Assembly: GCF_014206815.1 (NCBI RefSeq)
Contig: NZ_JACHNP010000001.1
Coordinates: 400,456-464,455, forward strand
DNA from: Xanthomonas sp. F10
GTDB taxonomy: Bacteria; Pseudomonadota; Gammaproteobacteria; Xanthomonadales; Xanthomonadaceae
Length of the DNA stretch: 64,000 nucleotides
Direction of reading: 5' to 3'
Shown: positions 36,669 to 45,486 of the stretch, piece by piece
How positions within the stretch are numbered: the stretch's first letter is position 1
Layout of the letters: the number at the start of each line of letters is the position of its first letter
Notes under the pieces: generated by a model
What the model was told of the DNA's origin: nothing
Database searches by the model: none
What the model saw: the letters and a program-made list of their open reading frames with translations, nothing else
Made by a program: the position numbers and the translations under genes

Positions 36669-38306
36669 TCAGCTCTTGCGCCGCGCCTCCAGCAGATCCA
36701 GGTTGCGGATCAGCCGGCGCGCGATCTCGTCGGAGATCTTGCGCTGGCGGGTCAGCTTGAACAGTTCCTGGCGCTCGGCCTGCAGGCCAGCGTTGCGCAG
36801 TTGGCGCAGCACATTGTCCAGGCGCCGCGCCTCCTCCGGGTCGCTCTCCATCGCGTCGCCGTGGTCGAGGTGGCGCTGGTACAGCGCGCTGACCCGGTTG
36901 GCCGCCTCGTTGTACAGGTCGGCGTGCTCGCTGTCCTGCACCAGCCGCTGGCGCAGCTTCTCCACCGCGGCCAATGCCGCACGCGAGGACTCGCGCCGGG
37001 CCAGGTCTTCCTCCAGGCGGTCGCTCGGCTCTTCCGGCAGCTCCAGGCCGCGCAGCAGGCGCGGCAGCGCGATGCTGGCGACCAGCAGCGAGGTGACGAT
37101 CACCGCGCTGGCCAGGAAGATCGCCAGGTCGCGCGCTGGGAACGCGGCGCCGTTGGGCAGGGCCAGCGGCAGGGTCAGCACGCCGGCCAGGGTGATCGCG
37201 CCGCGCACGCCGGCCAGCGAGGTCGCCACCACGATCCGCCACGGCGGGCTCTGCCGGTCCTCGCCGCGACGGCGCGCCTTGAGCAGGGTCCAGCGCAGCG
37301 ACAGCCACACCCACAGGAAGCGCAGCAGCAGCAGGCCGACGTAGATGGCCAGCGCATAGCCCAGCAGCCACCACGGATCCAGGTGCCCGGCCTCGTCCAT
37401 GTTGTGCATGGCGCCCTGCACGATGCCCGGCAACTGCTCGCCGAGCAGCACGAACATGATGCCGTTGAGGGTGAACTGCACCATGTCCCACACCGCCGAG
37501 CGCTGCACGCGCATGCTGCCCGGGGCGCGGCCGCTCAGTTCCACGTAGCTCATGGCGATGCCGGCGGCGACCGCGGCGAGGATGCCCGAGGCGTTGATCG
37601 CCTCGGCCAGCAGGTAGGCGGCGAACGGCAGCAACAGGTTGACCAGGATCGCCGCGCCCGGCTCCTCGCCGACCTGGCGCCACACCCAGCGCTGCGCCAG
37701 GCTGGTGCCGACCACCACCGCGATGCCGGCGGCCACGCCGACCAGCGCCACCCACAGGAAGGTCAGCGAGGCGTCGGCCAGCGAGAACGCGCCGGTGATC
37801 GCCGCGGCCACCGCGAACTGGAAGCAGACCAGGCCGGACGCGTCGTTGAGCAGCGACTCGCCTTCCAGGATGTGCATCAGCCGCTTGGGGATGGGCGCGC
37901 GCGCGGCGATCGAGGACACCGCGATCGGATCGGTCGGCGACACCACCGCCGCCAGCGCGAACGCCACCGCCAGCGGCATGGTCGGGATCATCCAGTGGAT
38001 CAGGAAGCCGGCGCCGATCACCGTGAACACCACCAGGCCCAGCGCCAGTTCCAGGATCACGCCCTTGTCGCGGAACAGGCCCTGCTTGGGGATGCGCCAG
38101 CCGTCCAGGAACAGCAGCGGCGGCAGGAACAGCAGGAAGAACAGCTCCGGCTCCAGCGCATAGCCCTTCTTGAACACGCCGGCGATGATCGCGCCCAGGC
38201 CGATCTGCACCAGCGGCAACGGCAGCGAGAACGGCAGGACACGCACGAGATAGCCACTGGCCACCACCGCCAGCAACATCGCCAAGACCACTTCGATCGA
38301 ATGCAT
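36669..38306 (-). CDS. CPA1-type Na+/H+ antiporter
   Basis: The 545-residue product has about twelve helices followed by a cytoplasmic, charge-rich tail (about 420-545, with a likely coiled coil). Family blocks are FFLLFLPPLLFLDGWRIPK, ALAAVVSPTDPIAVSS and LMHILEGESLLNDASGLV, where the aspartates of SPTDP and LLNDASG are the ion-binding residues. It exchanges Na+ (or K+) for protons. The ATG at 38306 begins MHSIEVVLAMLLAVVA; the longer open frame upstream is not protein-like. Confidence 0.93.
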   Translation of the reverse strand: MHSIEVVLAMLLAVVASGYLVRVLPFSLPLPLVQIGLGAIIAGVFKKGYALEPELFFLLFLPPLLFLDGWRIPKQGLFRDKGVILELALGLVVFTVIGAGFLIHWMIPTMPLAVAFALAAVVSPTDPIAVSSIAARAPIPKRLMHILEGESLLNDASGLVCFQFAVAAAITGAFSLADASLTFLWVALVGVAAGIAVVVGTSLAQRWVWRQVGEEPGAAILVNLLLPFAAYLLAEAINASGILAAVAAGIAMSYVELSGRAPGSMRVQRSAVWDMVQFTLNGIMFVLLGEQLPGIVQGAMHNMDEAGHLDPWWLLGYALAIYVGLLLLRFLWVWLSLRWTLLKARRRGEDRQSPPWRIVVATSLAGVRGAITLAGVLTLPLALPNGAAFPARDLAIFLASAVIVTSLLVASIALPRLLRGLELPEEPSDRLEEDLARRESSRAALAAVEKLRQRLVQDSEHADLYNEAANRVSALYQRHLDHGDAMESDPEEARRLDNVLRQLRNAGLQAERQELFKLTRQRKISDEIARRLIRNLDLLEARRKS

Positions 38307-38720
38307 GCTCGTCCGGACGGCGGCGCCACGCGGCAGCGCCGCCCATGAATGGGGGAGCCTGCAAGCAAAGCGCACCGCGGCGGCGATGTCCAGTGGCACG
38401 ACGCAGCCGGCCGCTGATGTCGCGACGTTGCCGCCCGGACAGCTGGCCCACAACCGGGGTGCAAGATGGGCAGCGCTCGCCCTGGACCCAGCGGCGTCCA
38501 TCCAGCCGGATCTGGACGCCCCGGGTGCGTCGCCGATGGATGACGGCGCGGCTGGCATTGTCCGCTGGCTGCACTGCGGCGAGCGACGCTTGACCCGCCC
38601 ATGTTCCTGACTCTACACAGTTGTGGAACGGCAGCGCGTCGCTCCCTGCAATTCGCCAAGGGAGCGCACGAACGCACCGTGCCGCGAGCATGCCACGCGG
38701 CAGGCACGTAACCGGATCGA
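38307..38720. other. Non-coding gap upstream of the antiporter gene
   Basis: I see no credible gene, repeat or terminator in these 414 bases. Open frames on both strands are by-products of high G+C. The antiporter promoter should lie near 38320-38450. Confidence 0.5.
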
Positions 38721-39194
38721 CTACGGCGTGTAGGGTTCGAACACCTTGTCTTTCCCCGTGGCCGTGCTGATGGTCCATATTTGCGTGCAATACGCGCGAT
38801 TGATGTAGATGTAGTCGCTACGTGGATCCACGTCGTTATCGAGACTCGCGTCGTAGTCCTTTTGCTTGGTCAGAAACAGGGCGATTCCCTGCTTGCCTCT
38901 GTCCCCCTTGATGGGCGTGATCAGCACGGCAGCCCCTTTTTCCTCCCAGGCATCGGGCAAGTCCATCTCAAAGCACAGCCAGCGGTCGCCCGGCGTCGCC
39001 TTCAGGCCCAGCACCCGTGCTACCGGGCTACTGTTGTCGGCAAGTTGCTCCGGCGAAAGGCGCGTGACGTAGCACGCTTTCGGCTTTCCTTCCGACTGAT
39101 CCTGTGCGCTTTCGATGAACTCCCATCCCTTGCTGCCGCCCAGTCGCTTTACCTTGCTCAGAATCGACACCGGGCCGTAGTGGTAGTACTTCAT
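38721..39194 (-). CDS. Orphan hypothetical protein of lower G+C
   Basis: I do not recognise this 157-residue soluble protein. It begins MKYYHYGPVSILSKVKRLGG and contains ARVLGLKATPGDRWLCFEMD, DYDASLDNDVDPRSDYIYIN and a C-terminal CTQIWTISTATGKDKVF. There is no signal peptide or membrane helix. Its codons use far more A and T in third position than any neighbour, and the following 370 bases are similarly AT-richer, so recent transfer is likely. Small orphan proteins of this kind are sometimes immunity proteins, but nothing here proves it. Confidence 0.65.
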   Translation of the reverse strand: MKYYHYGPVSILSKVKRLGGSKGWEFIESAQDQSEGKPKACYVTRLSPEQLADNSSPVARVLGLKATPGDRWLCFEMDLPDAWEEKGAAVLITPIKGDRGKQGIALFLTKQKDYDASLDNDVDPRSDYIYINRAYCTQIWTISTATGKDKVFEPYTP

Positions 39195-39566
39195 GCCATC
39201 CTCTCTTTACGTGTGATCGTGCGGTTGATTGGCATGTCCCTGCATCCCGGTCGACGGCAGATGCCGATCGCGTTCCACTGGCAACAGCGGCGGCTTCCAG
39301 TTGATCGACAGGACCGGACCGTGATTGGCGAAGGGCCATGCACTCACAGAATCGGCCGACAGCGAAGCAAGAGATGCCGGGAAAAACCTGATTTGCGGCC
39401 AGTACCCGCCCTACTCTTCCCATCTGGCGTATTGCAGCGAGCGCGACGACATGGGGAGCACTCGTTCATCATTCTCTGGGCCGCGTGATGCAACCGCGCC
39501 GGCGCTGTGCGCGTAAAGGCAGGTGCACGGTCGACTGGCCGCGCATCCCTTTCAAGGAGCAAGCCC
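39195..39566. other. Lower-G+C non-coding gap
   Basis: These 372 bases share the AT-richer composition of the orphan gene. Frames on either strand do not look like proteins. It may be the remnant of the rest of an inserted segment. The fasciclin gene's ribosome binding site (AAGGAG at 39554) is at the right end. Confidence 0.5.
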
Positions 39567-40157
39567 ATGAAACTCCAGTTGCTGGCCCTGGCCCTCGCCG
39601 GCCTCGTCTCCCTGCCCGCTATGGCCGACACCGGCCAGGCCGCGGCGCACGACCGCGCAGCGATGAGCACGGCCAAGCCGAATCCGATGGTCGGCGGCGC
39701 GCCGATGTACGCCACCAAGGACATCATCGACAACGCGGTCAACTCCAAGGAGCACACCACCCTGGTCGCCGCGGTCAAGGCCGCCGGCCTGGTGGACACG
39801 CTGAAGGGCGCAGGCCCGTTCACCGTGTTCGCGCCGACCAATGCCGCCTTCGCCGCCTTGCCGGCCGGCACGGTGGACACGCTGCTCAAGCCGGAGAACA
39901 AGGAAAAGCTGACCCAGGTGCTGACCTACCACGTGGTCCCCGGCAAGCTCGATGCGGCGACGCTGCTGGCGCAGATCAAGGCCGGCGGCGGCAGCGCCAA
40001 GCTGACCACGGTGCAGGGCGAAACGCTGATCGCCAAGACCCGCGGCGGCAAGGTCACCCTCACCGACAGCAAGGGCAATACCGCGCACGTCACCACCGCC
40101 GACGTGATGCAGCGCAATGGCGTGATCCATGTGGTGGACAAGGTTTTGATGCCGTAA
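39567..40157 (+). CDS. Secreted fasciclin (FAS1) domain protein
   Basis: The 196-residue product has a signal peptide (LQLLALALAGLVSLPAMA). One FAS1 domain covers about residues 55-195, with TLVAAVKAAGLVDTLKGAGP, the H1 motif FTVFAPTNAAFAALP, the YH motif TYHVVPGKLD and the H2 motif GVIHVVDKVLMP. FAS1 proteins mediate adhesion or surface contacts; the bacterial role is poorly known. The ATG at 39567 has AAGGAG upstream. A terminator follows. Confidence 0.94.
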   Translation: MKLQLLALALAGLVSLPAMADTGQAAAHDRAAMSTAKPNPMVGGAPMYATKDIIDNAVNSKEHTTLVAAVKAAGLVDTLKGAGPFTVFAPTNAAFAALPAGTVDTLLKPENKEKLTQVLTYHVVPGKLDAATLLAQIKAGGGSAKLTTVQGETLIAKTRGGKVTLTDSKGNTAHVTTADVMQRNGVIHVVDKVLMP

Positions 40158-40182
40158 GCACATCGGGGGTGCATTGGCATCG

Positions 40183-40210
40183 CGGGGACGGCTGCGGCCG
40201 TCCCCGTTTT
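40183..40210 (+). terminator. Intrinsic terminator after the fasciclin gene
   Basis: A perfect 10-bp stem (CGGGGACGGC/GCCGTCCCCG) with a TGCG tetraloop is followed by TTTT. Confidence 0.92.
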
Positions 40211-40275
40211 GCGCCTCCATGCGCTCGACGACGGCAGCACGCCCCGACTGCGACGACCGCCTCGGGCGCAGGCCG

Positions 40276-41721
40276 TCAGTCGTCGGCACTGTCTCCATGC
40301 AGCATCGGCACCCGCTCCGCCAACACGCGCAAGTCGCGCACGAAGCCTTGATAGGCGGCCCCGCCCGCTTCGCCGCCGCGCTGGCGCAGCACCCACGACG
40401 GATGCACGGTGGCCAGGGCATGCGTGCCGTCGTCCAGCGCCTGCCACTGCCCACGCTGGGCCATCAGCGCGAACCCATTCCCCAGCACCGCGCGCGCCGC
40501 GGTCGCGCCCAGGCACAGCACGATGCGCGGGCGTACCCGCGCCAGTTCGCCAGCCAGCCACATGCGGCAGGCCTCGACATGGGCACGCTCGGGATTGCGG
40601 TGCAGCCGCGCCTTGCCGCGCTGCTCGAAGCGGAAATGCTTGACCGCGTTGGTGACGTACATGCCGGCACGTTCGACCCCCAGCTCCTGCAACGCGCGGT
40701 CGAACAGGCGCCCGGCCGGACCGACGAAGGGGCGTCCGCTCAGGTCCTCCTCGTCGCCGGGCTGCTCGCCGACCACCATCACCGCGGCATCCTGCGGACC
40801 TTCGCCGAACACGGTCTGGGTGGCCGGCTGCCACAGCGGACAGCGGCGGCAGTCGCGGGCCGCCGCGCGCAGCGCCTCGAGGCTGTCGTCGGCGGCCACC
40901 GCCGCCGGCGCCGGTGCCGGGGCGGGAATGCGCCGACGCACCGGCTCCGGCGCGCGCTCGGCCATCTCGCGCACGCGCTGCCCGGCGTCGCGGATCAGCG
41001 TGGGCAGCAACTGCGCCTCCGGCAGATGCTTCCAGTATTTCTGCGGCATCTCCTGGCGCATCATCGTCGGGTTGAGCCGCGCCGGGTTGAAGATGTTGGC
41101 GTAGTAGGTGCGCCACAGCGCGTCCTGCGCGTCGTCGGCCGGCGCATCGGCGCGCTGCGCACCGGCGCCGAACTGCAGCGTCTCGCCGTCCCAGCGCACG
41201 CTGCGGTACGGAGTGAGGATCGCCCAGCGCATGCCGGCGAAGCGCCGCGCAAAGAACGGCGCCACCCGATCGACGATGTGATGCTCCGGCTCGAACCAGG
41301 CAATGTAGGCCTCCTGCTCGCCCGGCACCTCGCGGAAGCGCACGAACGCCTTCATCTTGTGGCTGTCGCGGCGCACCGCCTGCGCCCATTGCTGGGCGCG
41401 GTGCACGTCGGCATCGGTGACCCGCTGCAGCAGCGCGCGCTCGCCGCCGGCGATGCGCCACAGCAGGCGGTACAGCAGCGCATGCCGCTGCGGATCGCGA
41501 TGGCACAGCACCGCGCCGGCCAGCGCCAGGAACTCGGCCGACACCCGCGGTGGCGGCACCTGCGCAGGCAGCGTCGCGACGTCGGTCCCGGCCAGCAGGC
41601 CGCCCTGCGCATCGCCATCCCAGGCCAGCGTCTCCGGCGCCGCCTGCGCGCACCATGCCGCCCGCGCCACCGCCCGCCACGCCTCCAGGCTCCACGGCGG
41701 CACCACCTCAGCCTGGAACAC
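40276..41721 (-). CDS. UdgX-type uracil-DNA-binding protein fused to DUF4130-like domain
   Basis: The 481-residue protein joins an N-terminal DUF4130/TIGR03915-like region (about 1-235) to a UDG-superfamily domain (about 280-470). The latter has four cysteines suited to an iron-sulfur cluster (C291, C294, C385, C403), motif 1 VMVVGEQPGDEEDLSGRPFV and the VHPS motif at H440. The insert KARLH (370-374) matches the KRRIH loop whose histidine lets UdgX bond covalently to uracil sites in DNA. The start is GTG at 41721 with GGGAG upstream. It follows a radical SAM gene by 56 bases; the two families are known to co-occur. Confidence 0.9.
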   Translation of the reverse strand: MFQAEVVPPWSLEAWRAVARAAWCAQAAPETLAWDGDAQGGLLAGTDVATLPAQVPPPRVSAEFLALAGAVLCHRDPQRHALLYRLLWRIAGGERALLQRVTDADVHRAQQWAQAVRRDSHKMKAFVRFREVPGEQEAYIAWFEPEHHIVDRVAPFFARRFAGMRWAILTPYRSVRWDGETLQFGAGAQRADAPADDAQDALWRTYYANIFNPARLNPTMMRQEMPQKYWKHLPEAQLLPTLIRDAGQRVREMAERAPEPVRRRIPAPAPAPAAVAADDSLEALRAAARDCRRCPLWQPATQTVFGEGPQDAAVMVVGEQPGDEEDLSGRPFVGPAGRLFDRALQELGVERAGMYVTNAVKHFRFEQRGKARLHRNPERAHVEACRMWLAGELARVRPRIVLCLGATAARAVLGNGFALMAQRGQWQALDDGTHALATVHPSWVLRQRGGEAGGAAYQGFVRDLRVLAERVPMLHGDSADD

Positions 41722-41777
41722 GGCCTGCTCCCTGCCTCGCGCCAGCGCGTCGAACGCGACGGGCAGCGCCCACCGCG

Positions 41778-43022
41778 TCAGTCAAACAAGCCACCCTGGC
41801 GCGGCGCCGGCGCCAGTTGCGCGCGCAGCCGCTGCGGATCGTCCAGCCGCTGCCGCGGATGGTGATCGAGCACGCTGACGAACGGCAGCAGCTTCTTCAG
41901 CGGCACCCGCAGCCGCGCCAGGTCCTCGACCCGCAGCCGCGCGTGCCGTCGCGCCAGCAGCAGCCGCTCGACGTTGCGCGTGCCCAGCCCCGGCACCCGC
42001 AGCAGCAGTTCGCGCGCGGCGGTGTTGAGATCCACCGGGAACCGCTCGGGGTTGCGCAGCGCCCAGGCCAGCTTGGGGTCCACGTCCAGGTCGAGCATGC
42101 CGCTGGTCGTGGGCGGGGCGATCTCCTCCACCGAGAACTCGTAGAACCGCAGCAGCCAATCGGCCTGGTACAGGCGGTGTTCGCGCTGCAGCGGCGGCGC
42201 CAGCAGCGGCAGCTTGGCGGAGGCGTCGGGAATCGGACTGAACGCGGAGTAGTAGACCCGGCGCAGGCGATAGTTGCCGTAGAGATTGTGGCTGGTGTGC
42301 AGGATCGCGCGGTCGTCCGCGCCGTCGGCGCCGACGATCATCTGCGTGCTCTGCCCGGCCGGGGCGAAGCGCGGCGGCTTGGCGCGCACCCGCGCCTCGG
42401 CCTTGCGCGCCTCCTTGCTCTCCTCGATGCGCCAGCGCAACTCGCCCATCGCCGCCCGGATGCCGCCGACGTTCTTCTCCGGCGCCAGTTGCGCCAGGCC
42501 GCCTTCGGTCGGCAACTCCACGTTGATGCTGAGCCGGTCGGCGTAGCGGCCAGCGGCGGCGAGCAGCTCCGGCGCCGCATCGGGAATGGTCTTGAGATGG
42601 ATGTAGCCGGCGAAGCGATGCTCCTCGCGCAACTGCCGCGCCACCTCGACCAGTTGCTCCATGGTGTAGTCGCTGTTGCGGATGATGCCGCTGGAGAGGA
42701 ACAGCCCTTCGATGTAGTTGCGCTTGTAGAAATCCAGGGTCAGCTTGACCACTTCGGCCGGGGTGAAGCGCGCGCGGCGCACGTTGCTGGACACGCGGTT
42801 GACGCAGTACGCGCAGTCGAACACGCAGAAGTTGGTCAGCAGGATCTTCAGCAGCGACACGCAGCGCCCGTCGGGCGTGTACGAATGGCAGATGCCCATG
42901 CCCTCGGTGCTGCCGATGCCGCCACTGCGCAGCGAATGGCGCTTGTCGGCGCCGCTGGAAGCGCAGGAGGCGTCGTACTTGGCCGCGTCGGCGAGCACGG
43001 CGAGTTTTTCGAGGGTATTCAC
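41778..43022 (-). CDS. Putative DNA modification/repair radical SAM protein (TIGR03916-like)
   Basis: The 414-residue protein has a radical SAM cluster motif CxxxCxxC (C66, C70, C73 in NFCVFDCAYC), preceded by KRHSLRSGGIGSTEGMGICH. The barrel includes GLFLSSGIIRNSDYTMEQ and YIHLKTIPDA. A helix-hairpin-helix segment near the end (LLLRVPGLGTRNVERLLLAR) suggests DNA binding. It matches the family named for genomic linkage to UDG-like proteins, whose reaction is unknown. The start is GTG at 43022, after a palindrome at 43040-43066. The next gene is its usual UdgX-type partner. Confidence 0.93.
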   Translation of the reverse strand: MNTLEKLAVLADAAKYDASCASSGADKRHSLRSGGIGSTEGMGICHSYTPDGRCVSLLKILLTNFCVFDCAYCVNRVSSNVRRARFTPAEVVKLTLDFYKRNYIEGLFLSSGIIRNSDYTMEQLVEVARQLREEHRFAGYIHLKTIPDAAPELLAAAGRYADRLSINVELPTEGGLAQLAPEKNVGGIRAAMGELRWRIEESKEARKAEARVRAKPPRFAPAGQSTQMIVGADGADDRAILHTSHNLYGNYRLRRVYYSAFSPIPDASAKLPLLAPPLQREHRLYQADWLLRFYEFSVEEIAPPTTSGMLDLDVDPKLAWALRNPERFPVDLNTAARELLLRVPGLGTRNVERLLLARRHARLRVEDLARLRVPLKKLLPFVSVLDHHPRQRLDDPQRLRAQLAPAPRQGGLFD

Positions 43023-43039
43023 CGGCCGACGATGCCGGG

Positions 43040-43066
43040 TCCGCGTCTCAAACGGTGAGACGCGGA
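43040..43066. promoter_or_regulatory. Perfect palindrome upstream of the radical SAM gene
   Basis: Eleven-base arms TCCGCGTCTCA and TGAGACGCGGA flank AACGG. The centre lies about 30 bases before the GTG start of the radical SAM gene and 50 bases after the end of the dioxygenase gene. No T-run follows on the minus strand, so it may be an operator rather than a terminator. It does not match a LexA box I know. Confidence 0.55.
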
Positions 43067-43116
43067 TGCGCTGCGGCCTTCACCGCCATGAATCGCTCAG
43101 GTCGACGCGCCGGCGT

Positions 43117-43923
43117 TCAGGCCGCTGCGCGCGCCGCGGCGCCATCGAAGCGATAGATGTCCATCGCCAGCAGGCCGGCGTCGATCCCGGCGTCGATGCG
43201 CTGCGCTCCCAGCCCCTCCGTGCCCGCCGCGCCCACCGCCACGTAGATCGGCAACCAGTGCTCGTCGGTGGGATGCGCACGCGCGGCGAACGGCGCCTGC
43301 CGACGGTAGTCGAGCATCGCCGGCACGTCGTCGCGGCGCAACGCCTGCTCGGTCCACTCGATGAACGGACGCACGTAGGGCACTTCCTTGCCCTCGGCGT
43401 AGCGGCCGAAGTCGTGCAGGTTGTGGGTGATGCTGCCCGAGCCGATCACCAGCACGCCGTCCTCGCGCAGCGGCGCCAGCGCGCGGCCCAGCGCCAGGTG
43501 GTGCTCCGGCCCCAGTTCCGGCTGGATCGACAGCGGCACCACCGGGATGTCGGCCTGCGGGTACAGCAGCGACAGCGGCACCCACACGCCGTGGTCCAGT
43601 CCGCGGCGCTCGTCCAGCACCGGCGCCAGCCCGGCCTGCGCCAGCAGCTCGGCGACCTGGTGTGCCAGCGCCGGCGCGCCCGGCGCCGGGTACTGCATCG
43701 CGTACAGCGCCTGTGGGAAGCCGCCGAAGTCGTGGATGGTCGGCGGCTGCGCCGCGGCGCCGACCAATGGCCGCCGGCCCAGCCAGTGCGCCGAGGCCAG
43801 CACGATGGCGCGCGGCCGCGGCAGCGTCTTCGCCAGTTCGGCCAGGCGGGTGCCGACCAGGCCGGGCTGCAGCGCGGTCATCGGCGAACCGTGCGAGATG
43901 TACAGGGAGGGCAGACGGGACAT
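43117..43923 (-). CDS. Class III extradiol ring-cleavage dioxygenase (DODA type)
   Basis: The 268-residue product matches the DODA/YgiD family: SLYISHGSPMTALQPG at the start, ASAHWLGRRPLVG, then DHGVWVPLSLLYPQADIPVV and VIGSGSITHNLHDFG. The histidines in ISHGSP, SAHW, LDHGVW and ITHNL are the metal and catalytic positions. Members open catechol-type rings; the E. coli homologue acts on DOPA in vitro. It is 34 bases downstream of a DoxX gene, forming a probable two-gene unit with a divergent LysR regulator. Confidence 0.92.
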   Translation of the reverse strand: MSRLPSLYISHGSPMTALQPGLVGTRLAELAKTLPRPRAIVLASAHWLGRRPLVGAAAQPPTIHDFGGFPQALYAMQYPAPGAPALAHQVAELLAQAGLAPVLDERRGLDHGVWVPLSLLYPQADIPVVPLSIQPELGPEHHLALGRALAPLREDGVLVIGSGSITHNLHDFGRYAEGKEVPYVRPFIEWTEQALRRDDVPAMLDYRRQAPFAARAHPTDEHWLPIYVAVGAAGTEGLGAQRIDAGIDAGLLAMDIYRFDGAAARAAA

Positions 43924-43957
43924 GACAGGTCTCCGGAAGGGACAGGAAACACCGCGC

Positions 43958-44359
43958 TCAGCGCGTGCGCAACGTGAAGCGGCCGTCGCCGATCAGGAAC
44001 AGCACCGCCAGCGCCAGCGCCCAGAACGCCGGGTACTCCCAGCCGCCGCCGGGATTGGCGAAGCCGAAGCCGTTGGCGCCGTGCACGCTGACGATGGTGC
44101 CGAGCAGCAGCGGGATGCCGAGCAGCCCCACCCAGCGCGCGTAGACGCCGAGCAGCAAGGCCGCGGCGAGGGTGAACTCCAGCGCCATGGCCACATAGCC
44201 CAGCGCGCCCGGCAACCCGAGCGACACGAAGTAGGCGGCGGTGCCGGCCGGGGTGAACACCAGCAGCTTGGTCAGTGCATGCACCAGGAACAGCGCGCCC
44301 AGGGCCAGGCGCAGCAGGGTGGCACCGTAGGGCGCCAGGCGGGAGACGGGAGCGGACAT
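43958..44359 (-). CDS. DoxX family membrane protein
   Basis: The 133-residue product has four membrane helices and DoxX features: LLRLALGALFLVHALTKLLV, then FVSLGLPGALGYVAMALEF, then GANGFGFANPGGGWEYPAFW. DoxX proteins are linked to thiosulfate or quinone metabolism and redox stress; the substrate is unclear. The ATG at 44359 is chosen. It heads a unit with the dioxygenase. Confidence 0.92.
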   Translation of the reverse strand: MSAPVSRLAPYGATLLRLALGALFLVHALTKLLVFTPAGTAAYFVSLGLPGALGYVAMALEFTLAAALLLGVYARWVGLLGIPLLLGTIVSVHGANGFGFANPGGGWEYPAFWALALAVLFLIGDGRFTLRTR

Positions 44360-44468
44360 GGGAGACCTCACGACGGACCATGGGATGGGGAACGCTGTAC
44401 AGGCTATTCCCGTCGCCGCCACGAATAAATTATCGTTATTTCGAGAATTCATTTCGGGATCCGCAACA
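44360..44468. promoter_or_regulatory. Divergent doxX / lysR promoter region
   Basis: This spacer holds an unusually AT-rich stretch (about 44423-44455). It contains the inverted repeat AATAA/TTATT with a 7-base spacer and a nearby GAATTC. That is the expected place for a LysR-type operator controlling both directions. The site is inferred. Confidence 0.55.
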
Positions 44469-45374
44469 ATGGATACGCTTGATGCGATGCGGGTGTTCGT
44501 CGCCGTGGTCGACCGCAACGGCTTCAACGCCGCCGCCGAGGCGCTGGGCATGTCCACGGCCAGCGTCACCCGCCAGGTGGCGTGGCTGGAGCAACGCCTG
44601 GGCTCGCGCCTGCTCAACCGCACTACCCGCCGGGTCAGCCCGAGCAGCGTCGGCGCCGCCTACTACCAGCGCTGCCAGATGTTGCTGGCCGAGTTCGACG
44701 ATATGGAGGCGGCGGTCGGCGAGCAGGCGCTGACGCCCTCGGGCACGCTGCGGATCAACGCCCCCTTCAGTTTCAGCATCGCCCGGCTCGGGCCGCGCCT
44801 GGCCGGCTACAGCGCGCGCTATCCGCAGGTGGCACTGGACCTGACCCTGTCCGACCGCCTGGTGGACATCGTCGAGGAAGGCTACGACCTGGCGATCCGC
44901 ATCACCCGTCAGGTGGCGCCGACCTTGATCGCGCGCAAGCTCGGCGAAGTGCAGGCCTTCCTGTGCGCGGCGCCGGCCTACCTGGCGCGCGCCGGCACGC
45001 CGCAGTTGGCGGCCGACCTGGCCGGCCACGCCTTCCTCAGCTACAGCTACGTGCAGGACGACCTGACGCTGCACGGCCCCGAGGGCGCGACCCAGGTGCG
45101 GGTGGCCGGCACCCTGCGCGCCAATTGCGGCGACGTGCTGCGCGAGGCGGCCATCGCCGGCATGGGCATTACCATGCAGCCGGACTTCATGGCCGAGGCG
45201 GCACTGGAAGATGGCCGCCTGGTACGGGTGCTGCCCGAGCACGAGGTCGGCCCGATCGGTGTCTACGCGGTGTACGCCAGCCGCAGCCACCTGGCGCCGA
45301 AGGTGCGCAGCTTCATCGACTACCTGGTCGAGGTCGGCATCGACCGCACCATGCGCTCCCCGGCCGAGAACTGA
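44469..45374 (+). CDS. LysR family transcriptional regulator
   Basis: The 301-residue product has the winged helix-turn-helix (MDTLDAMRVFVAVVDRNGF, then MSTASVTRQVAWLEQRLGSR) and a co-inducer domain (about 90-295) with PSGTLRINAPFSFSIARLGP. It is closest to the activator group that controls quinone- or electrophile-responsive genes. It is divergent from doxX-dioxygenase and upstream of a flavodoxin-type oxidoreductase, which probably form its regulon. The ATG at 44469 is chosen. Confidence 0.93.
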   Translation: MDTLDAMRVFVAVVDRNGFNAAAEALGMSTASVTRQVAWLEQRLGSRLLNRTTRRVSPSSVGAAYYQRCQMLLAEFDDMEAAVGEQALTPSGTLRINAPFSFSIARLGPRLAGYSARYPQVALDLTLSDRLVDIVEEGYDLAIRITRQVAPTLIARKLGEVQAFLCAAPAYLARAGTPQLAADLAGHAFLSYSYVQDDLTLHGPEGATQVRVAGTLRANCGDVLREAAIAGMGITMQPDFMAEAALEDGRLVRVLPEHEVGPIGVYAVYASRSHLAPKVRSFIDYLVEVGIDRTMRSPAEN

Positions 45375-45486
45375 ACCGAACCGCGGCGCGCGGTCGGACA
45401 CAACATCCCGCCGATGGCGCTGATCCGGGCGACCGGGCATGCGCACAATGCCCGCGCTTTCCCCCCTCACCCTCAGGAGTCCGCTT

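Noticed and set aside
39028-39423. A 131-codon minus-strand frame upstream of the orphan gene
   Set aside because: It overlaps the start of the better-supported gene in another frame and has no protein-like pattern.
43040-43066. LexA (SOS) box before the radical SAM gene
   Set aside because: The palindrome has GC-rich arms and lacks the TTAGnnnnnnCTAA-like core expected in this group.
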